A stretch of 9,486 nucleotides of DNA from Bacteroidales bacterium (GCA_003157055.1 PMIG01000061.1:1-9486), one strand, 5' to 3'. Positions 1 through 7,431 are shown, counted from the stretch's first letter. Numbers and translations: made by a program. The notes: a model not told the origin generated them from the sequence alone.

Positions 1-54
1 GTTCTCGAATATGATCTCATCAAACCCGGGAACCTTTTTTTCATTCCTCTTCAT
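1..54 (-). CDS. Probable TonB-family energy transducer, N-terminal fragment
   Basis: The gene starts at an ATG at 54-52 and reads 18 codons to the window edge: MKRNEKKVPGFDEIIFEN. I recognise 'FDEIIFEN' shortly after the start as the cytoplasmic N-terminus of Bacteroidota TonB-like energy transducers, where it usually continues into 'RNK.YGAY.LRK' before the single membrane helix. Such proteins couple the proton-motive force (with ExbB and ExbD) to outer-membrane transporters. Only 18 residues are visible, so neither the membrane helix nor the C-terminal TonB domain can be checked. The gene is co-directional with the DUF5916 gene but separated from it by an intrinsic terminator, so it is probably transcribed on its own. 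The start is good because a candidate promoter lies about 75 nt upstream and no competing in-frame start was seen. Confidence 0.55.
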   Translation of the reverse strand, partial: MKRNEKKVPGFDEIIFEN

Positions 55-126
55 TTTAGTAGTTTTTAGTTGTTAAACAATCACAGGACAATCGCTATCA
101 ACTATGCTATAAAAGAGGCTTAGCTA

Positions 127-155
127 CAATTATACTATAGCAAAAAGGGTGCCAA
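127..155 (-). promoter_or_regulatory. Candidate Bacteroidota-type promoter for the TonB-like gene
   Basis: On the minus strand TTG (155-153) is followed after 18 nt by TATAATTG (134-127). The Bacteroidota primary sigma factor consensus is a TTTG/TTG -33 element and TAnnTTTG at -7, about 19-21 nt apart. The -7 box here has one mismatch. It lies just after the terminator of the upstream gene and would give a leader of roughly 65 nt before the ATG at 54. AT-rich sequence gives chance matches, so this is tentative. Confidence 0.35.
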
Positions 156-158
156 TAT

Positions 159-190
159 AAAAGGAGGCTTCCCCCGGACAGCCTCCTTTT
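159..190 (-). terminator. Intrinsic terminator after the DUF5916 gene
   Basis: A perfect 11-bp inverted repeat (AAAAGGAGGCT at 159-169, AGCCTCCTTTT at 180-190) encloses a 10-nt loop. The stem has a GC-rich core flanked by A and T runs, so the hairpin could act on either strand. On the minus strand it ends in TTTT followed by ATATT. It sits 22 nt past the TAG stop (213-215) of the DUF5916 gene, the expected place for its terminator. Confidence 0.85.
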
Positions 191-212
191 CAAACAAGCC
201 AGATCAATAAAC

Positions 213-2855
213 CTATTTTATTCCAAACCTGTAGCTGAACTTTATGAGAAATATATTGTGAGGAATGTTATTGTCCTTGTTGAACAGGTCTCCCATGTTA
301 TTTATAAAATCCATTTGCCCTGAACCATTATAATTGTCCCTTGTCTGACTCCATACCAGGTAAACTGTCGAACCCGGACTATATTCCCATCTTATTACAA
401 GATTTGACAGGAAGAACTGATAATTAAAGTTATTATTCCCGATTGTATAATCAGTAGTACCATCAGTATTCTCATCAATATTATATTGGTTATTCGGTTC
501 GTCAAAGGTACTCTGCGCAGAGGTGTACACATGGAACCTGTCGGTATATTCTTTTGCAAGAGGATTAAGAATATACTTGTAGTTGTAATATTTTCCGGAA
601 GCAATATATGGCTGCCCCCAATATTGTAATGTCAAATCAGGTGTCAGGTTAAAATTGAGACGGAACGAGGCATTGATCGTTGTTCTGTTAATGCTTGCGA
701 AAATGTATCTGTCAGCACCGTTGTAACTCAGTTTTGTTACGTACTGTAGTTCCGTGAACGACTTGGTGTATCCCGGGCTCACTGTGAAAAACAGATAATT
801 TATCGGTTTATAGGTTATATCTGAGCCTAAATAAAAGCTATTGCTGCTTTTTTCAAATCCTGTATTTGAGTTAATATATATCGAAACATTAAGCTTCTTC
901 CTGTTGTCGGTCGAAATTCCTGCATTCTCCGTAGTACTGCCCGGTAACTTCATCATGGGACCACCCCGGAGAATACTGGTGGAAAGCGATGGAGTATTCA
1001 CGTTTGCGTAGGCCCAGAAATTCCAGTAGTTCTTAAAAGTGATGCTCGGATTAAACTCAATTCCTTCTCCTAAAATATTTCCGCCAAAATCGTTGACAAG
1101 ATATAAATCTCCATTTATGTTGTAATTTCTGTAGATTCCTTTAGGCTCCCACTGATGATAACCTGCCCATAGAACAGATAGAACATTATCTGCCTGCTGC
1201 ATATATCCCAGGTCATTTATCTCAAATCCCGGTGTTTTCCAGATCACGCAACCAAGAAGATTGAAATGACCGTTAAGCTTTTGAATCTGCATTCTCCCTC
1301 CCGAACCGAAAAGCGATGTTCTGTTCAGGTCATAGTTCACGTAATCATTATCAGGTCTCTGGAAATAGTGTGCTGATGACTGTTGGGTAAGGGCAATCGC
1401 TTCTTTTGATCCGTTAACCTGGCTGAAAGATGCATTAATATTGAACATCCAGCTCTTCTTTCTGAAAAACTGGGTAAAATCGAATCCTCCGGTATAGGCT
1501 GATTTGTGCATTGTCTTTGCCAGATTTTCATCGAGGTTCCTGTTGGTGGCGGTGAAAATTCCACCAATTAAAGTATTGCCCTCCCTGAGATCTTTCTGGA
1601 CTCTTCCCAGAAAATAATTTGTAAGAGGTTCAACAGTCTGAAAAATTCTTCCGCCTACAGTATCTATTTCCGCTCTTTCTTCCCCGGTTGTGGCATCAAT
1701 AAAACCAAGAGAAAGTCCTTTACTGGTCTTCCCCGTTAACTTTGCTGCCCCAAGGATGGAAGTAAAATTCGGAATGTCAGCATTCCACCCGTCTTTCAGA
1801 TTGAGATCCCCTTCAGGCCTTCTGCCAATCCTGCGCGAATAAAAGAGGTTATCGTTCCCGTTACTTCCATCACCGATCCCCATGTTGAAATTTGTAATAT
1901 TATTCCCTTCAATAAAGAAAGGTCTTTTCTCAGAGAAGTATGTTTCGTAGGCAGATAGGTTAACAACTGATGGGTCTGCTTCAACCTGTCCGAAATCAGG
2001 ATTAACAGTGAGATCCATCGTCATGTTATTGGTAATACCGATCTTAGCATCAACTCCTCCGTTTAATCCGTATTTCTGTCCCTTGGCCAAAAAAGGATTC
2101 CCGGGTTCTTTTTTGAAAGTCTCGGCTTTTGCAACTGCATAAGGAGTCACATCAAATATTTTTCTTGGCTTAATGTTATCCATGCCGGTGAGTTCGCCGA
2201 AAAGGTGAACAAGCCCCGGAGCATCCTTGGGAATATGAACCCAAAAGTCCTGTTCATTCTTCCTGTAGAAAACCCTGGCGACCTCCAGACCCCATGTGCC
2301 ATTGGAATTCTTGTCAAATCTCACCTGGCTGAAGGGAATTTTCATCTCTGCAATCCACCCTTCTTTATTAATTGAAGTTTTTGCCCACCAGTTCGGATCC
2401 CACGATCCGTCCTGGTTCTGCCCGTCACCCGTGAACATCTGATCGTATTTGACACCGCTGGAACTGATTCCGAAAAGAAATCCTGTCCGGAGATCATGGA
2501 AACTGTCGAATATTACACCTACCAGGTCGCCATCAACGTTATCGCGCCTTGTAAGACGGTTTACAATGCTGTCGGGAGCAGTGTCAAAAGCTTTAAAAGC
2601 AACATAGATATTATCATCATCAAAAAGGATCTTGAAAACAGTATTCTGTGATGGTTTTTTCCCGTTAAAAGGCTCATACTGGGTGAAGTCATCAACCCAA
2701 TCGCCCTGTTTCCATGCCTCATCGTCAAGAACTCCATCGATTACAGGAGCTACAGTAGTCCTGGTTGCATGGTACTGCTTCTTGGTTATGGTCTGTGCTG
2801 TCGATATGGTGAAAGACAATAGAGTAAGCAAAATTAAGGTTATTGATCTTTTCAT
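213..2855 (-). CDS. CBM9-like/DUF5916 outer-membrane beta-barrel protein
   Basis: This encodes an 880-aa exported protein. Residues 1-20 form a signal peptide (basic MKR, a hydrophobic run, likely cleavage after STA before Q21). Residues about 37-210 resemble the carbohydrate-binding CBM9-like domain, starting with the family hallmark PVIDGVLDDEAW (37-48). From about 230 the protein matches DUF5916, with NPDFGQVEADPS (285-296), KRPFFIEG (310-317) and LFYSRRIGRRP (337-347). The rest is rich in alternating aromatic/polar strands and ends in an aromatic strand (FSYRFGIK), as expected of an outer-membrane barrel. The family's substrate is unknown; ligand capture or uptake is inference. I chose the ATG at 2855 over an in-frame start 21 codons upstream because it begins exactly at the signal peptide. 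No Shine-Dalgarno is seen. The gene is probably monocistronic: 222 nt separate it from the deacylase gene and a terminator follows. Confidence 0.9.
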   Translation of the reverse strand: MKRSITLILLTLLSFTISTAQTITKKQYHATRTTVAPVIDGVLDDEAWKQGDWVDDFTQYEPFNGKKPSQNTVFKILFDDDNIYVAFKAFDTAPDSIVNRLTRRDNVDGDLVGVIFDSFHDLRTGFLFGISSSGVKYDQMFTGDGQNQDGSWDPNWWAKTSINKEGWIAEMKIPFSQVRFDKNSNGTWGLEVARVFYRKNEQDFWVHIPKDAPGLVHLFGELTGMDNIKPRKIFDVTPYAVAKAETFKKEPGNPFLAKGQKYGLNGGVDAKIGITNNMTMDLTVNPDFGQVEADPSVVNLSAYETYFSEKRPFFIEGNNITNFNMGIGDGSNGNDNLFYSRRIGRRPEGDLNLKDGWNADIPNFTSILGAAKLTGKTSKGLSLGFIDATTGEERAEIDTVGGRIFQTVEPLTNYFLGRVQKDLREGNTLIGGIFTATNRNLDENLAKTMHKSAYTGGFDFTQFFRKKSWMFNINASFSQVNGSKEAIALTQQSSAHYFQRPDNDYVNYDLNRTSLFGSGGRMQIQKLNGHFNLLGCVIWKTPGFEINDLGYMQQADNVLSVLWAGYHQWEPKGIYRNYNINGDLYLVNDFGGNILGEGIEFNPSITFKNYWNFWAYANVNTPSLSTSILRGGPMMKLPGSTTENAGISTDNRKKLNVSIYINSNTGFEKSSNSFYLGSDITYKPINYLFFTVSPGYTKSFTELQYVTKLSYNGADRYIFASINRTTINASFRLNFNLTPDLTLQYWGQPYIASGKYYNYKYILNPLAKEYTDRFHVYTSAQSTFDEPNNQYNIDENTDGTTDYTIGNNNFNYQFFLSNLVIRWEYSPGSTVYLVWSQTRDNYNGSGQMDFINNMGDLFNKDNNIPHNIFLIKFSYRFGIK

Positions 2856-3077
2856 CTGGTAGGTCAGTTTTTGGTTTGTTTTCAGGATAAGGACGGATAA
2901 CAGAGCAATTTGATGCAATAAAGAAGATATTTAGAATCAGTTTAAACAATTTATTTTTGGAATAACAAGTCCCTGTCATAGACACACAAAGTCAATTTCA
3001 CCCTATTGTAAAATCAGAAAAACAATATATTAACTCCGGTTGAAATCTTTAAGCAGGGGATTGCGGGTCGTCTTCTT

Positions 3078-3572
3078 TCAATCGTAGAGCCTGATAAACT
3101 CATAGGAATTGCCTGTAAAATCAAGAAATCTGAAAAAATCGGATTTTGATATTACCAGCGAAGCCCTGTTATCGTTGGGATGAAAAGTAAGGCGCTCACA
3201 GTCTTTAAGCTTTTCATCGATGAAAAGATGAACATTTTTTTCAGTGTCATTTATCAGTCCGAACGGCGATACTGAACCAGGTTCAAGTCCAAGGTATTTC
3301 TTAAGCCGATGGTCAGAAGCGAAGGATAGCTTGCCCTGCTTAAGCCGCTTCTCAAGGTCATGGATCTGGAGTAAGCGCAAGTGCTCGAGAATTACAAGAT
3401 AATGCCTGTCGCCTTTGTGGTTGCGAAAAAAAATATTTTTGCATTTACCGGCGTCATAATCTTTCCAGTAGATCTTTGCCTCTTCAATAGTAGCCAGTGG
3501 TGGATGTTCGTGATATTCAAAACTTATACCGAGCTTGTGGAGCAGGAGGTAGAGTTCTTTCTGCCCGGTCAT
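3078..3572 (-). CDS. Free-standing prolyl-tRNA-editing deacylase (ProXp-ala/PrdX type, YbaK fold)
   Basis: The 164-aa protein is a full-length stand-alone member of the YbaK/ProX editing family, often annotated as 'prolyl-tRNA synthetase associated domain-containing protein'. These cytosolic enzymes hydrolyse mischarged aminoacyl-tRNA, mainly Ala-tRNA(Pro), in trans to prolyl-tRNA synthetase. Supporting motifs are HPPLATIEEA (23-32), KNIFF with Lys45 (equivalent by position to the catalytic-site lysine of ProXp-ala), LSFASDHRL (82-90) and GSVSPFGLIND (99-109), the family's active-site loop. Substrate preference cannot be settled by reading alone; a Cys-tRNA(Pro) editor is less likely given the GSVSPFG motif. 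Its ATG overlaps the TGA of the upstream SiaC-like gene (shared TCAT on the plus strand, 3569-3572), so the two are almost certainly cotranscribed and translationally coupled. Confidence 0.88.
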   Translation of the reverse strand: MTGQKELYLLLHKLGISFEYHEHPPLATIEEAKIYWKDYDAGKCKNIFFRNHKGDRHYLVILEHLRLLQIHDLEKRLKQGKLSFASDHRLKKYLGLEPGSVSPFGLINDTEKNVHLFIDEKLKDCERLTFHPNDNRASLVISKSDFFRFLDFTGNSYEFIRLYD

Positions 3573-3988
3573 TGGCCCCCAGTCTTTTTTGTAATGAATG
3601 AAAAATCGAAACCTGCAAGAAGGGATATATCAGTTCCGGCATCTATCATATCTGTATCTCCTTCCTCAGAAATCCACTCTACGACAATCGGGGTACCTCC
3701 GGTATTAAGTCTTTTGAATTCCTGAAGAATATCATAAAGGAATTTTGCAGACGATGAGTTGAAATATGAAAGGTCGATCTGGAATTTAAGCGGATTTTCA
3801 GCATTGAAGTTTTTGAATTCCCCTTCAAGAATATCATCGATAAATATCTTCATCCACTCTATTACAGGATAGTAAATTGCACGCACATCCTCAGGCGATG
3901 ATTTACCCCGGATAAAGAAACTGTTCTTTTGCGGAGAAAGGAGAATTTCCGGCGAGTTATCTGTGGCTTTAATATGAAGCATTTGCAT
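3569..3988 (-). CDS. SiaC-like DUF1987 phosphoprotein (STAS-like regulator)
   Basis: The 139-aa protein matches the DUF1987/SiaC family. Key parts are PEILLSP near the N-terminus, a GKSSPEDV segment (28-35), the helix IEWMKIFIDDIL (43-54) and the strand-turn DLSYFNSSSAKFL (72-84). In Pseudomonas aeruginosa, SiaC is controlled by phosphorylation of a threonine in the equivalent 'NTSS' turn and binds the diguanylate cyclase SiaD; here the turn is N-S-S-S, so Ser78 is the likely acceptor (inference). I chose the ATG at 3988 because MQMLHIKATD aligns with the usual short family N-terminus; an ATG at 3982 is also possible. The TTG at 4006 is rejected because it lies inside the candidate -7 box. 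No SiaA phosphatase, SiaB kinase or diguanylate cyclase lies within the window. It is the first gene of a two-gene unit with the tRNA deacylase. Confidence 0.82.
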   Translation of the reverse strand: MQMLHIKATDNSPEILLSPQKNSFFIRGKSSPEDVRAIYYPVIEWMKIFIDDILEGEFKNFNAENPLKFQIDLSYFNSSSAKFLYDILQEFKRLNTGGTPIVVEWISEEGDTDMIDAGTDISLLAGFDFSFITKKTGGQ

Positions 3989-4003
3989 ATACAGGCATTT
4001 TTG

Positions 4004-4034
4004 CAAAATTGCATCATTATTTCAGAACTTCAAA
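4004..4034 (-). promoter_or_regulatory. Candidate promoter for the SiaC-like/deacylase operon
   Basis: On the minus strand TTTG (4034-4031) is followed after exactly 19 nt by CAATTTTG (4011-4004). This matches the Bacteroidota -33 TTTG and -7 TAnnTTTG arrangement with one mismatch in the -7 box. Transcription would begin near 3998, leaving a short leader before the ATG at 3988. It lies in the 70-nt gap after RNase HI and would let the two-gene unit be transcribed separately from marC-rnhA. Confidence 0.45.
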
Positions 4035-4058
4035 AATTATTTTAAGTGGGCAAGAGAA

Positions 4059-4538
4059 TTAGAATAAATCATTATTATTTTCTCCAAGTGTGTATCCGGA
4101 ATCTTCCCGGAGGGTGTCCGATCTGTAAGCTTCGACCGCGAGCCTGTCGCAAAGCTCATTTTCTTTGTTGTTGCTATGGCCTTTAATCCAGATGAACCTG
4201 ACAATATGCTCTCTGTATGCCTTCAGGAACCTTATCCAGAGATCGGGATTTTTTTTCTTTTTGAAAGCTTTAGATTCCCATTGGAAGAGCCATCCCTTTT
4301 CAACCGAATCGGCAACATATTTTGAATCGGTAAACACAACAACCTTGCTCATTGGCTTCTTCAGGGCTTCAAGCCCGATGATTACCGCCAGCAACTCCAT
4401 GCGATTATTTGTGGTGAGCCTGAAGCCTTCAGATTTTTCAAGCCTGTGCTTCCCGGAGATCAGTACAACACCATAACCCCCCGGTCCCGGGTTACCGCTT
4501 GCGGCGCCGTCGGTATATATTGTGATCTCACCTTGCAT
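4059..4538 (-). CDS. rnhA: Ribonuclease HI
   Basis: The 159-aa enzyme degrades the RNA strand of RNA:DNA hybrids in the cytosol (R-loops, Okazaki primers). All catalytic residues are present: Asp10 (YTDGA), Glu48 (NRMEL), Asp71 (TDSKY) and Asp131 (NELCDRLA), with His121 in the IKGHS loop that aids product release. The basic segment KAFKKKKNPDLW (90-101) corresponds to the substrate-binding 'handle'. There is no N-terminal hybrid-binding domain, so it is a compact E. coli-type enzyme, with an extra acidic tail of about 20 residues after the core. Its ATG lies inside the end of the marC-family gene (11-nt overlap, 4528-4538), which points to cotranscription from the marC promoter. Confidence 0.96.
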   Translation of the reverse strand: MQGEITIYTDGAASGNPGPGGYGVVLISGKHRLEKSEGFRLTTNNRMELLAVIIGLEALKKPMSKVVVFTDSKYVADSVEKGWLFQWESKAFKKKKNPDLWIRFLKAYREHIVRFIWIKGHSNNKENELCDRLAVEAYRSDTLREDSGYTLGENNNDLF

Positions 4539-5112
4539 GATGAATTACAATGCCGGTATTTGTGAGGAAAAGCTTTATAGCAATTGAAAGCAGAATCACA
4601 CCAAACACTTTTCTCAACAGCTGTAATCCCCCCTGCCCGAAAAATTTTTCAAATATTGATGTAAGACGAAGTACAAAATAAACAACAATCATATTGAGTA
4701 CCAGGGCAATGAATATGTTGATAGTCTGATATTCAGCTTTTAGTGACAGTATTGTTGTAATGGATCCGGCACCTGCTATGAGAGGGAAAGCGATCGGAAA
4801 AATAGCACCATCACCGCGAGGATCCTGTTTGAAAAGTTCTATACCAAGAATCATCTCCATGGCAATCAGGAATATAATGAATGAACCGGCGATAGCAAAT
4901 GAAGACACATCAATGCCAAAAATTCCCAGAAGAGGACTCCCGATAAATAAAAATGCCAGGAAGATCGCCAACGAAACTAGGGTAACTTTACCTGCGTTGA
5001 CATTCCCTGATTTTGATTTTATATCGATTATGATAGGAATCGAACCGGTGATGTCAATTATAGCGAAGAGAACCATGAAAGCTGCCAGTATCTCAATAAA
5101 GCTAAAATGCAT
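4528..5112 (-). CDS. MarC-family integral membrane protein
   Basis: The 194-aa, very hydrophobic inner-membrane protein has about six predicted helices (roughly 5-25, 43-64, 69-90, 106-126, 133-153 and 168-188). It matches the MarC/UPF0056 family: the N-terminal LFAIIDITGSIPIIID corresponds to the family's 'LFAIINPIGNIPI' and FPIAFPLIAGAGSITTI to 'PLAIPLLAGPGAITT'. The first motif has ID where many members have NP, a variant I associate with Bacteroidota. The transport substrate is unknown; despite the name, MarC itself is not established as a drug-resistance factor. It begins 18 nt after a perfect -7 box and overlaps rnhA, so it is the first gene of a marC-rnhA unit. There is no Shine-Dalgarno before the ATG. 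Confidence 0.9.
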   Translation of the reverse strand: MHFSFIEILAAFMVLFAIIDITGSIPIIIDIKSKSGNVNAGKVTLVSLAIFLAFLFIGSPLLGIFGIDVSSFAIAGSFIIFLIAMEMILGIELFKQDPRGDGAIFPIAFPLIAGAGSITTILSLKAEYQTINIFIALVLNMIVVYFVLRLTSIFEKFFGQGGLQLLRKVFGVILLSIAIKLFLTNTGIVIHHAR

Positions 5113-5129
5113 AGGGAGTTAATTTGGTG

Positions 5130-5137
5130 CAAAGATA
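5130..5137 (-). promoter_or_regulatory. -7 promoter box for the marC-rnhA unit
   Basis: The minus strand reads TATCTTTG, a perfect match to the Bacteroidota -7 consensus TAnnTTTG, 17 nt upstream of the marC-family ATG. No convincing -33 TTG is found at the usual distance, because that position falls in the stem of the upstream terminator. The initial transcript would have a leader of roughly 10 nt. Confidence 0.5.
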
Positions 5138-5180
5138 AAAAAAATCCCCCTCTTTCCGCGAGCTGGCGGAGAGATGGGGG
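5137..5180 (-). terminator. Intrinsic terminator after the S46 peptidase gene
   Basis: On the minus strand CCCCC, TCT and TCCGC pair with GCGGA, AGA and GGGGG around a small loop, with one bulge and one mismatch. The hairpin is followed by an A and then eight T residues (5144-5137). This is a textbook Rho-independent terminator, 28 nt after the TAG stop (5209-5211) of the peptidase gene. Its T tract abuts the -7 box of the next gene. Confidence 0.9.
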
Positions 5181-5208
5181 AAAATAAAAGGTGTGAGTAC
5201 GTTAATCC

Positions 5209-7359
5209 CTATTGTCTGATTGTCATTTCGTCAACCAGGTTTTTAGCGCCGGAATAAATATCCATTATCCACAACACATACCTTATATCAACGACAATAC
5301 ATCTTTGGAGCGCAGGCTCATAAGTGACATCTCCGCTCATGGCTTCCCAGTTGCCGTCGAAAGCCAGTCCAATCAGCTCACCATTGCCGTTCATTACAGG
5401 ACTTCCCGAGTTGCCTCCGGTAATATCATTTGTTGTGAGGAAGCAAACCGGCATATAACCTTTTGAAGAAGCGTACCTGCCATATTCTTTTTTATTATTG
5501 AGATCAATGAGCCTCTGGGGCACATCAAACTCATAGTTTCCGGGAATATACTTGTCGACGACACCCTGAAGCGTAGTATAATATTTATATGTCACCGCAT
5601 CTTTTGGGTCATAATCCTGAACAGTCCCATAAGTGAGACGCATTGAGAAATTGGCATCAGGATAAAGCGTCTTTTCCGGGGTCATCTCCCTAAGCGCTGC
5701 AACCCAGAGCCTGTTTCCGATGTTCAGGTTATCGTCGAACTTGCTGCGTTCCTTTGATATATCCATGGCAACCGTTCTTATTGAGGTATAGGTTAAAACC
5801 ACAGGATCATTTTCGAGGGTTTTAAGAACGGGTTTATCAAGAAATGCCGTCAGTTTTGCTTCGCTTGCAAATACAGACTTGGCGAACATATTGTCCACGA
5901 ATTTGTCGATGTTCCCCTTGAATTTTTTATCAACGACATTTTTATAAAAATCAGGATGGAACTTGGCAGGAACATCAGCCCTGTAAAGATTAAGCATAGC
6001 CTTCATGGATTTTAGATCGGTAGGTGCACTGTAATCCTTGTAAAGATCACCAATATTGTCTTTAACCTGTTTTACGGCATCGGCGATCTTGCTATTATCA
6101 CCCGACTTCAGTGCAGTGATAAGCCCGGTTGCAACCTGGTTAAACTGAAGTAGTTCACAGCCCTGGATACATTCACTAAGGTACTGTAATGCATTCTGAT
6201 ATTCAGCTCTTCCCTCGATCGCTGATTTAATCATGTTAAGCGATTCTCCATATTTAGCCTTACGGTCAGGATCAGCATTTACCCATGTGTTGAACTGGGC
6301 TTCAATAGCCTGCTTTTTAGCCATTACGTTTAGATTCTTCAGCTGATTATTCTGGCCGATTGAATATTTCCAGTAGTTTGAGGAGCCATAATACTTGGAA
6401 GAATATTGAATTCTTATTTTTTCGCTTGAATTCATATCTTTCATCCATATCTCCTGTTTGATACCGCGTATTTTTATCCTGTTGGGATTGGTGATATTCA
6501 TTATCTCACCTACCTGGTAGGAAGTATAATACCTCTGTGTCCCTCCGGGATATCCCAGGATCATTGAAAAATCACCTTTATTGAGATCTTTGAGTGATAT
6601 AGGAAGCCAGTATTTTGGCTTGAGCGGAACATTATCCTTTGAATAGGATGCTGGTTTGCCGTCGGGAGCTGAATATACGCGGAATACGCTGAAATCACCG
6701 GTATGGCGCGGCCATTCCCAGTTATCAGTATCATCGCCGAACTTGCCTATTGAAGATGGGGGAGCGCCTACAAGCCTTACGTCGTTATATCTTTCATAAA
6801 CAAGGAGATAGAAATTGTTGCCGCCATAGAATGAAGATACAGAGTTCCTGTAATTATTCCCTTCTGAAGCTTTTTTCTCGATAGCCGATCTTGCATCACT
6901 TATTGCAGCGTTCCTGTCGGTTTCACTCATTCCCGGCTTTACATTTGCAAGTACCTGGTCGGTAACATCTTCAATCCGGACAAGGAAGGTAACAGAGAGC
7001 CCCTGGTTTGGCAGCTCATCTTCCTTTGTTTTTGCCCAGAAGCCGTCTTTAAGATAATCGTGATCGACAGAGCTGTGCGACTGGATCGAACTATAGCCAC
7101 AATGGTGGTTAGTCAGGATAAGTCCCTGTGATGAAACGATCTCTCCGGTGCATCCGCCTCCGAATATCACAACAGCATCCTTGAGACATGCTTTATTAAG
7201 GCTGTAGATATCCTCGGCCGAAAGTTTCAGCCCGAGTTGGGTCATCGTACCTATATTAAGCTTCTCGATCAGGGGCAGAAGCCACATGCCCTCATCAGCT
7301 TTAGCTTTAAATCCGAAGCTGAAGAAAATAATCAAAAGAATGGAAAGGATTTTTTTCAT
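5209..7359 (-). CDS. S46-family dipeptidyl-peptidase, DPP7-like
   Basis: The 716-aa periplasmic serine exopeptidase removes dipeptides from peptide N-termini, feeding amino-acid and peptide catabolism. Residues 1-21 are a signal peptide (cleavage after KAKA, giving the family's typical DEGMW mature start). The chymotrypsin-like triad is visible: His86 in TNHHCGY, Asp222 in RHTGDFS and Ser651 in GGNSGSP, with an alpha-helical domain between them. Length matches P. gingivalis DPP7/DPP11 (about 712-720 aa). Eighteen residues after the catalytic serine sits Gly669 (AFDGNWE). In DPP11 that position is the arginine that selects Asp/Glu at P1, whereas DPP7 has glycine, so a preference for hydrophobic or neutral P1 residues is inferred. 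I chose the ATG at 7359 because it starts the signal peptide; an upstream in-frame start at 7401 lies inside the -7 box. It is monocistronic, ending in a strong terminator. Confidence 0.95.
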   Translation of the reverse strand: MKKILSILLIIFFSFGFKAKADEGMWLLPLIEKLNIGTMTQLGLKLSAEDIYSLNKACLKDAVVIFGGGCTGEIVSSQGLILTNHHCGYSSIQSHSSVDHDYLKDGFWAKTKEDELPNQGLSVTFLVRIEDVTDQVLANVKPGMSETDRNAAISDARSAIEKKASEGNNYRNSVSSFYGGNNFYLLVYERYNDVRLVGAPPSSIGKFGDDTDNWEWPRHTGDFSVFRVYSAPDGKPASYSKDNVPLKPKYWLPISLKDLNKGDFSMILGYPGGTQRYYTSYQVGEIMNITNPNRIKIRGIKQEIWMKDMNSSEKIRIQYSSKYYGSSNYWKYSIGQNNQLKNLNVMAKKQAIEAQFNTWVNADPDRKAKYGESLNMIKSAIEGRAEYQNALQYLSECIQGCELLQFNQVATGLITALKSGDNSKIADAVKQVKDNIGDLYKDYSAPTDLKSMKAMLNLYRADVPAKFHPDFYKNVVDKKFKGNIDKFVDNMFAKSVFASEAKLTAFLDKPVLKTLENDPVVLTYTSIRTVAMDISKERSKFDDNLNIGNRLWVAALREMTPEKTLYPDANFSMRLTYGTVQDYDPKDAVTYKYYTTLQGVVDKYIPGNYEFDVPQRLIDLNNKKEYGRYASSKGYMPVCFLTTNDITGGNSGSPVMNGNGELIGLAFDGNWEAMSGDVTYEPALQRCIVVDIRYVLWIMDIYSGAKNLVDEMTIRQ

Positions 7360-7398
7360 AGCATTATTGCTTAATGGTATTGATTTTAAGTTAAAAGG

Positions 7399-7406
7399 CA
7401 AATATA
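7399..7406 (-). promoter_or_regulatory. -7 promoter box for the S46 peptidase gene
   Basis: The minus strand reads TATATTTG, a perfect TAnnTTTG match, in the 72-nt gap between rnhB and the peptidase. A start of transcription near 7392 would give a leader of about 33 nt. No clear -33 TTG was found at 19-21 nt spacing. Its location supports the ATG at 7359 as the true start. Confidence 0.5.
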
Positions 7407-7431
7407 ATTCTTTAAATGAAAAACAGAGATA

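Noticed and set aside
3010..3077. Terminator after the deacylase gene
   Set aside because: The only inverted repeat seen (around CCGG at 3035) has a stem of about three base pairs with a mismatch and no adjacent T run long enough to support the call. I see nothing else firm in the 2856-3077 gap.
3381..3725. Plus-strand open frame of 114 codons
   Set aside because: It lies antisense across the deacylase and SiaC-like genes, both of which have clear family motifs. Its composition looks like an antisense shadow.
4760..5122. Plus-strand open frame of 120 codons
   Set aside because: It is antisense to the marC-family gene. The Met/Ile/Pro-rich translation is what the complement of a hydrophobic membrane protein gives.
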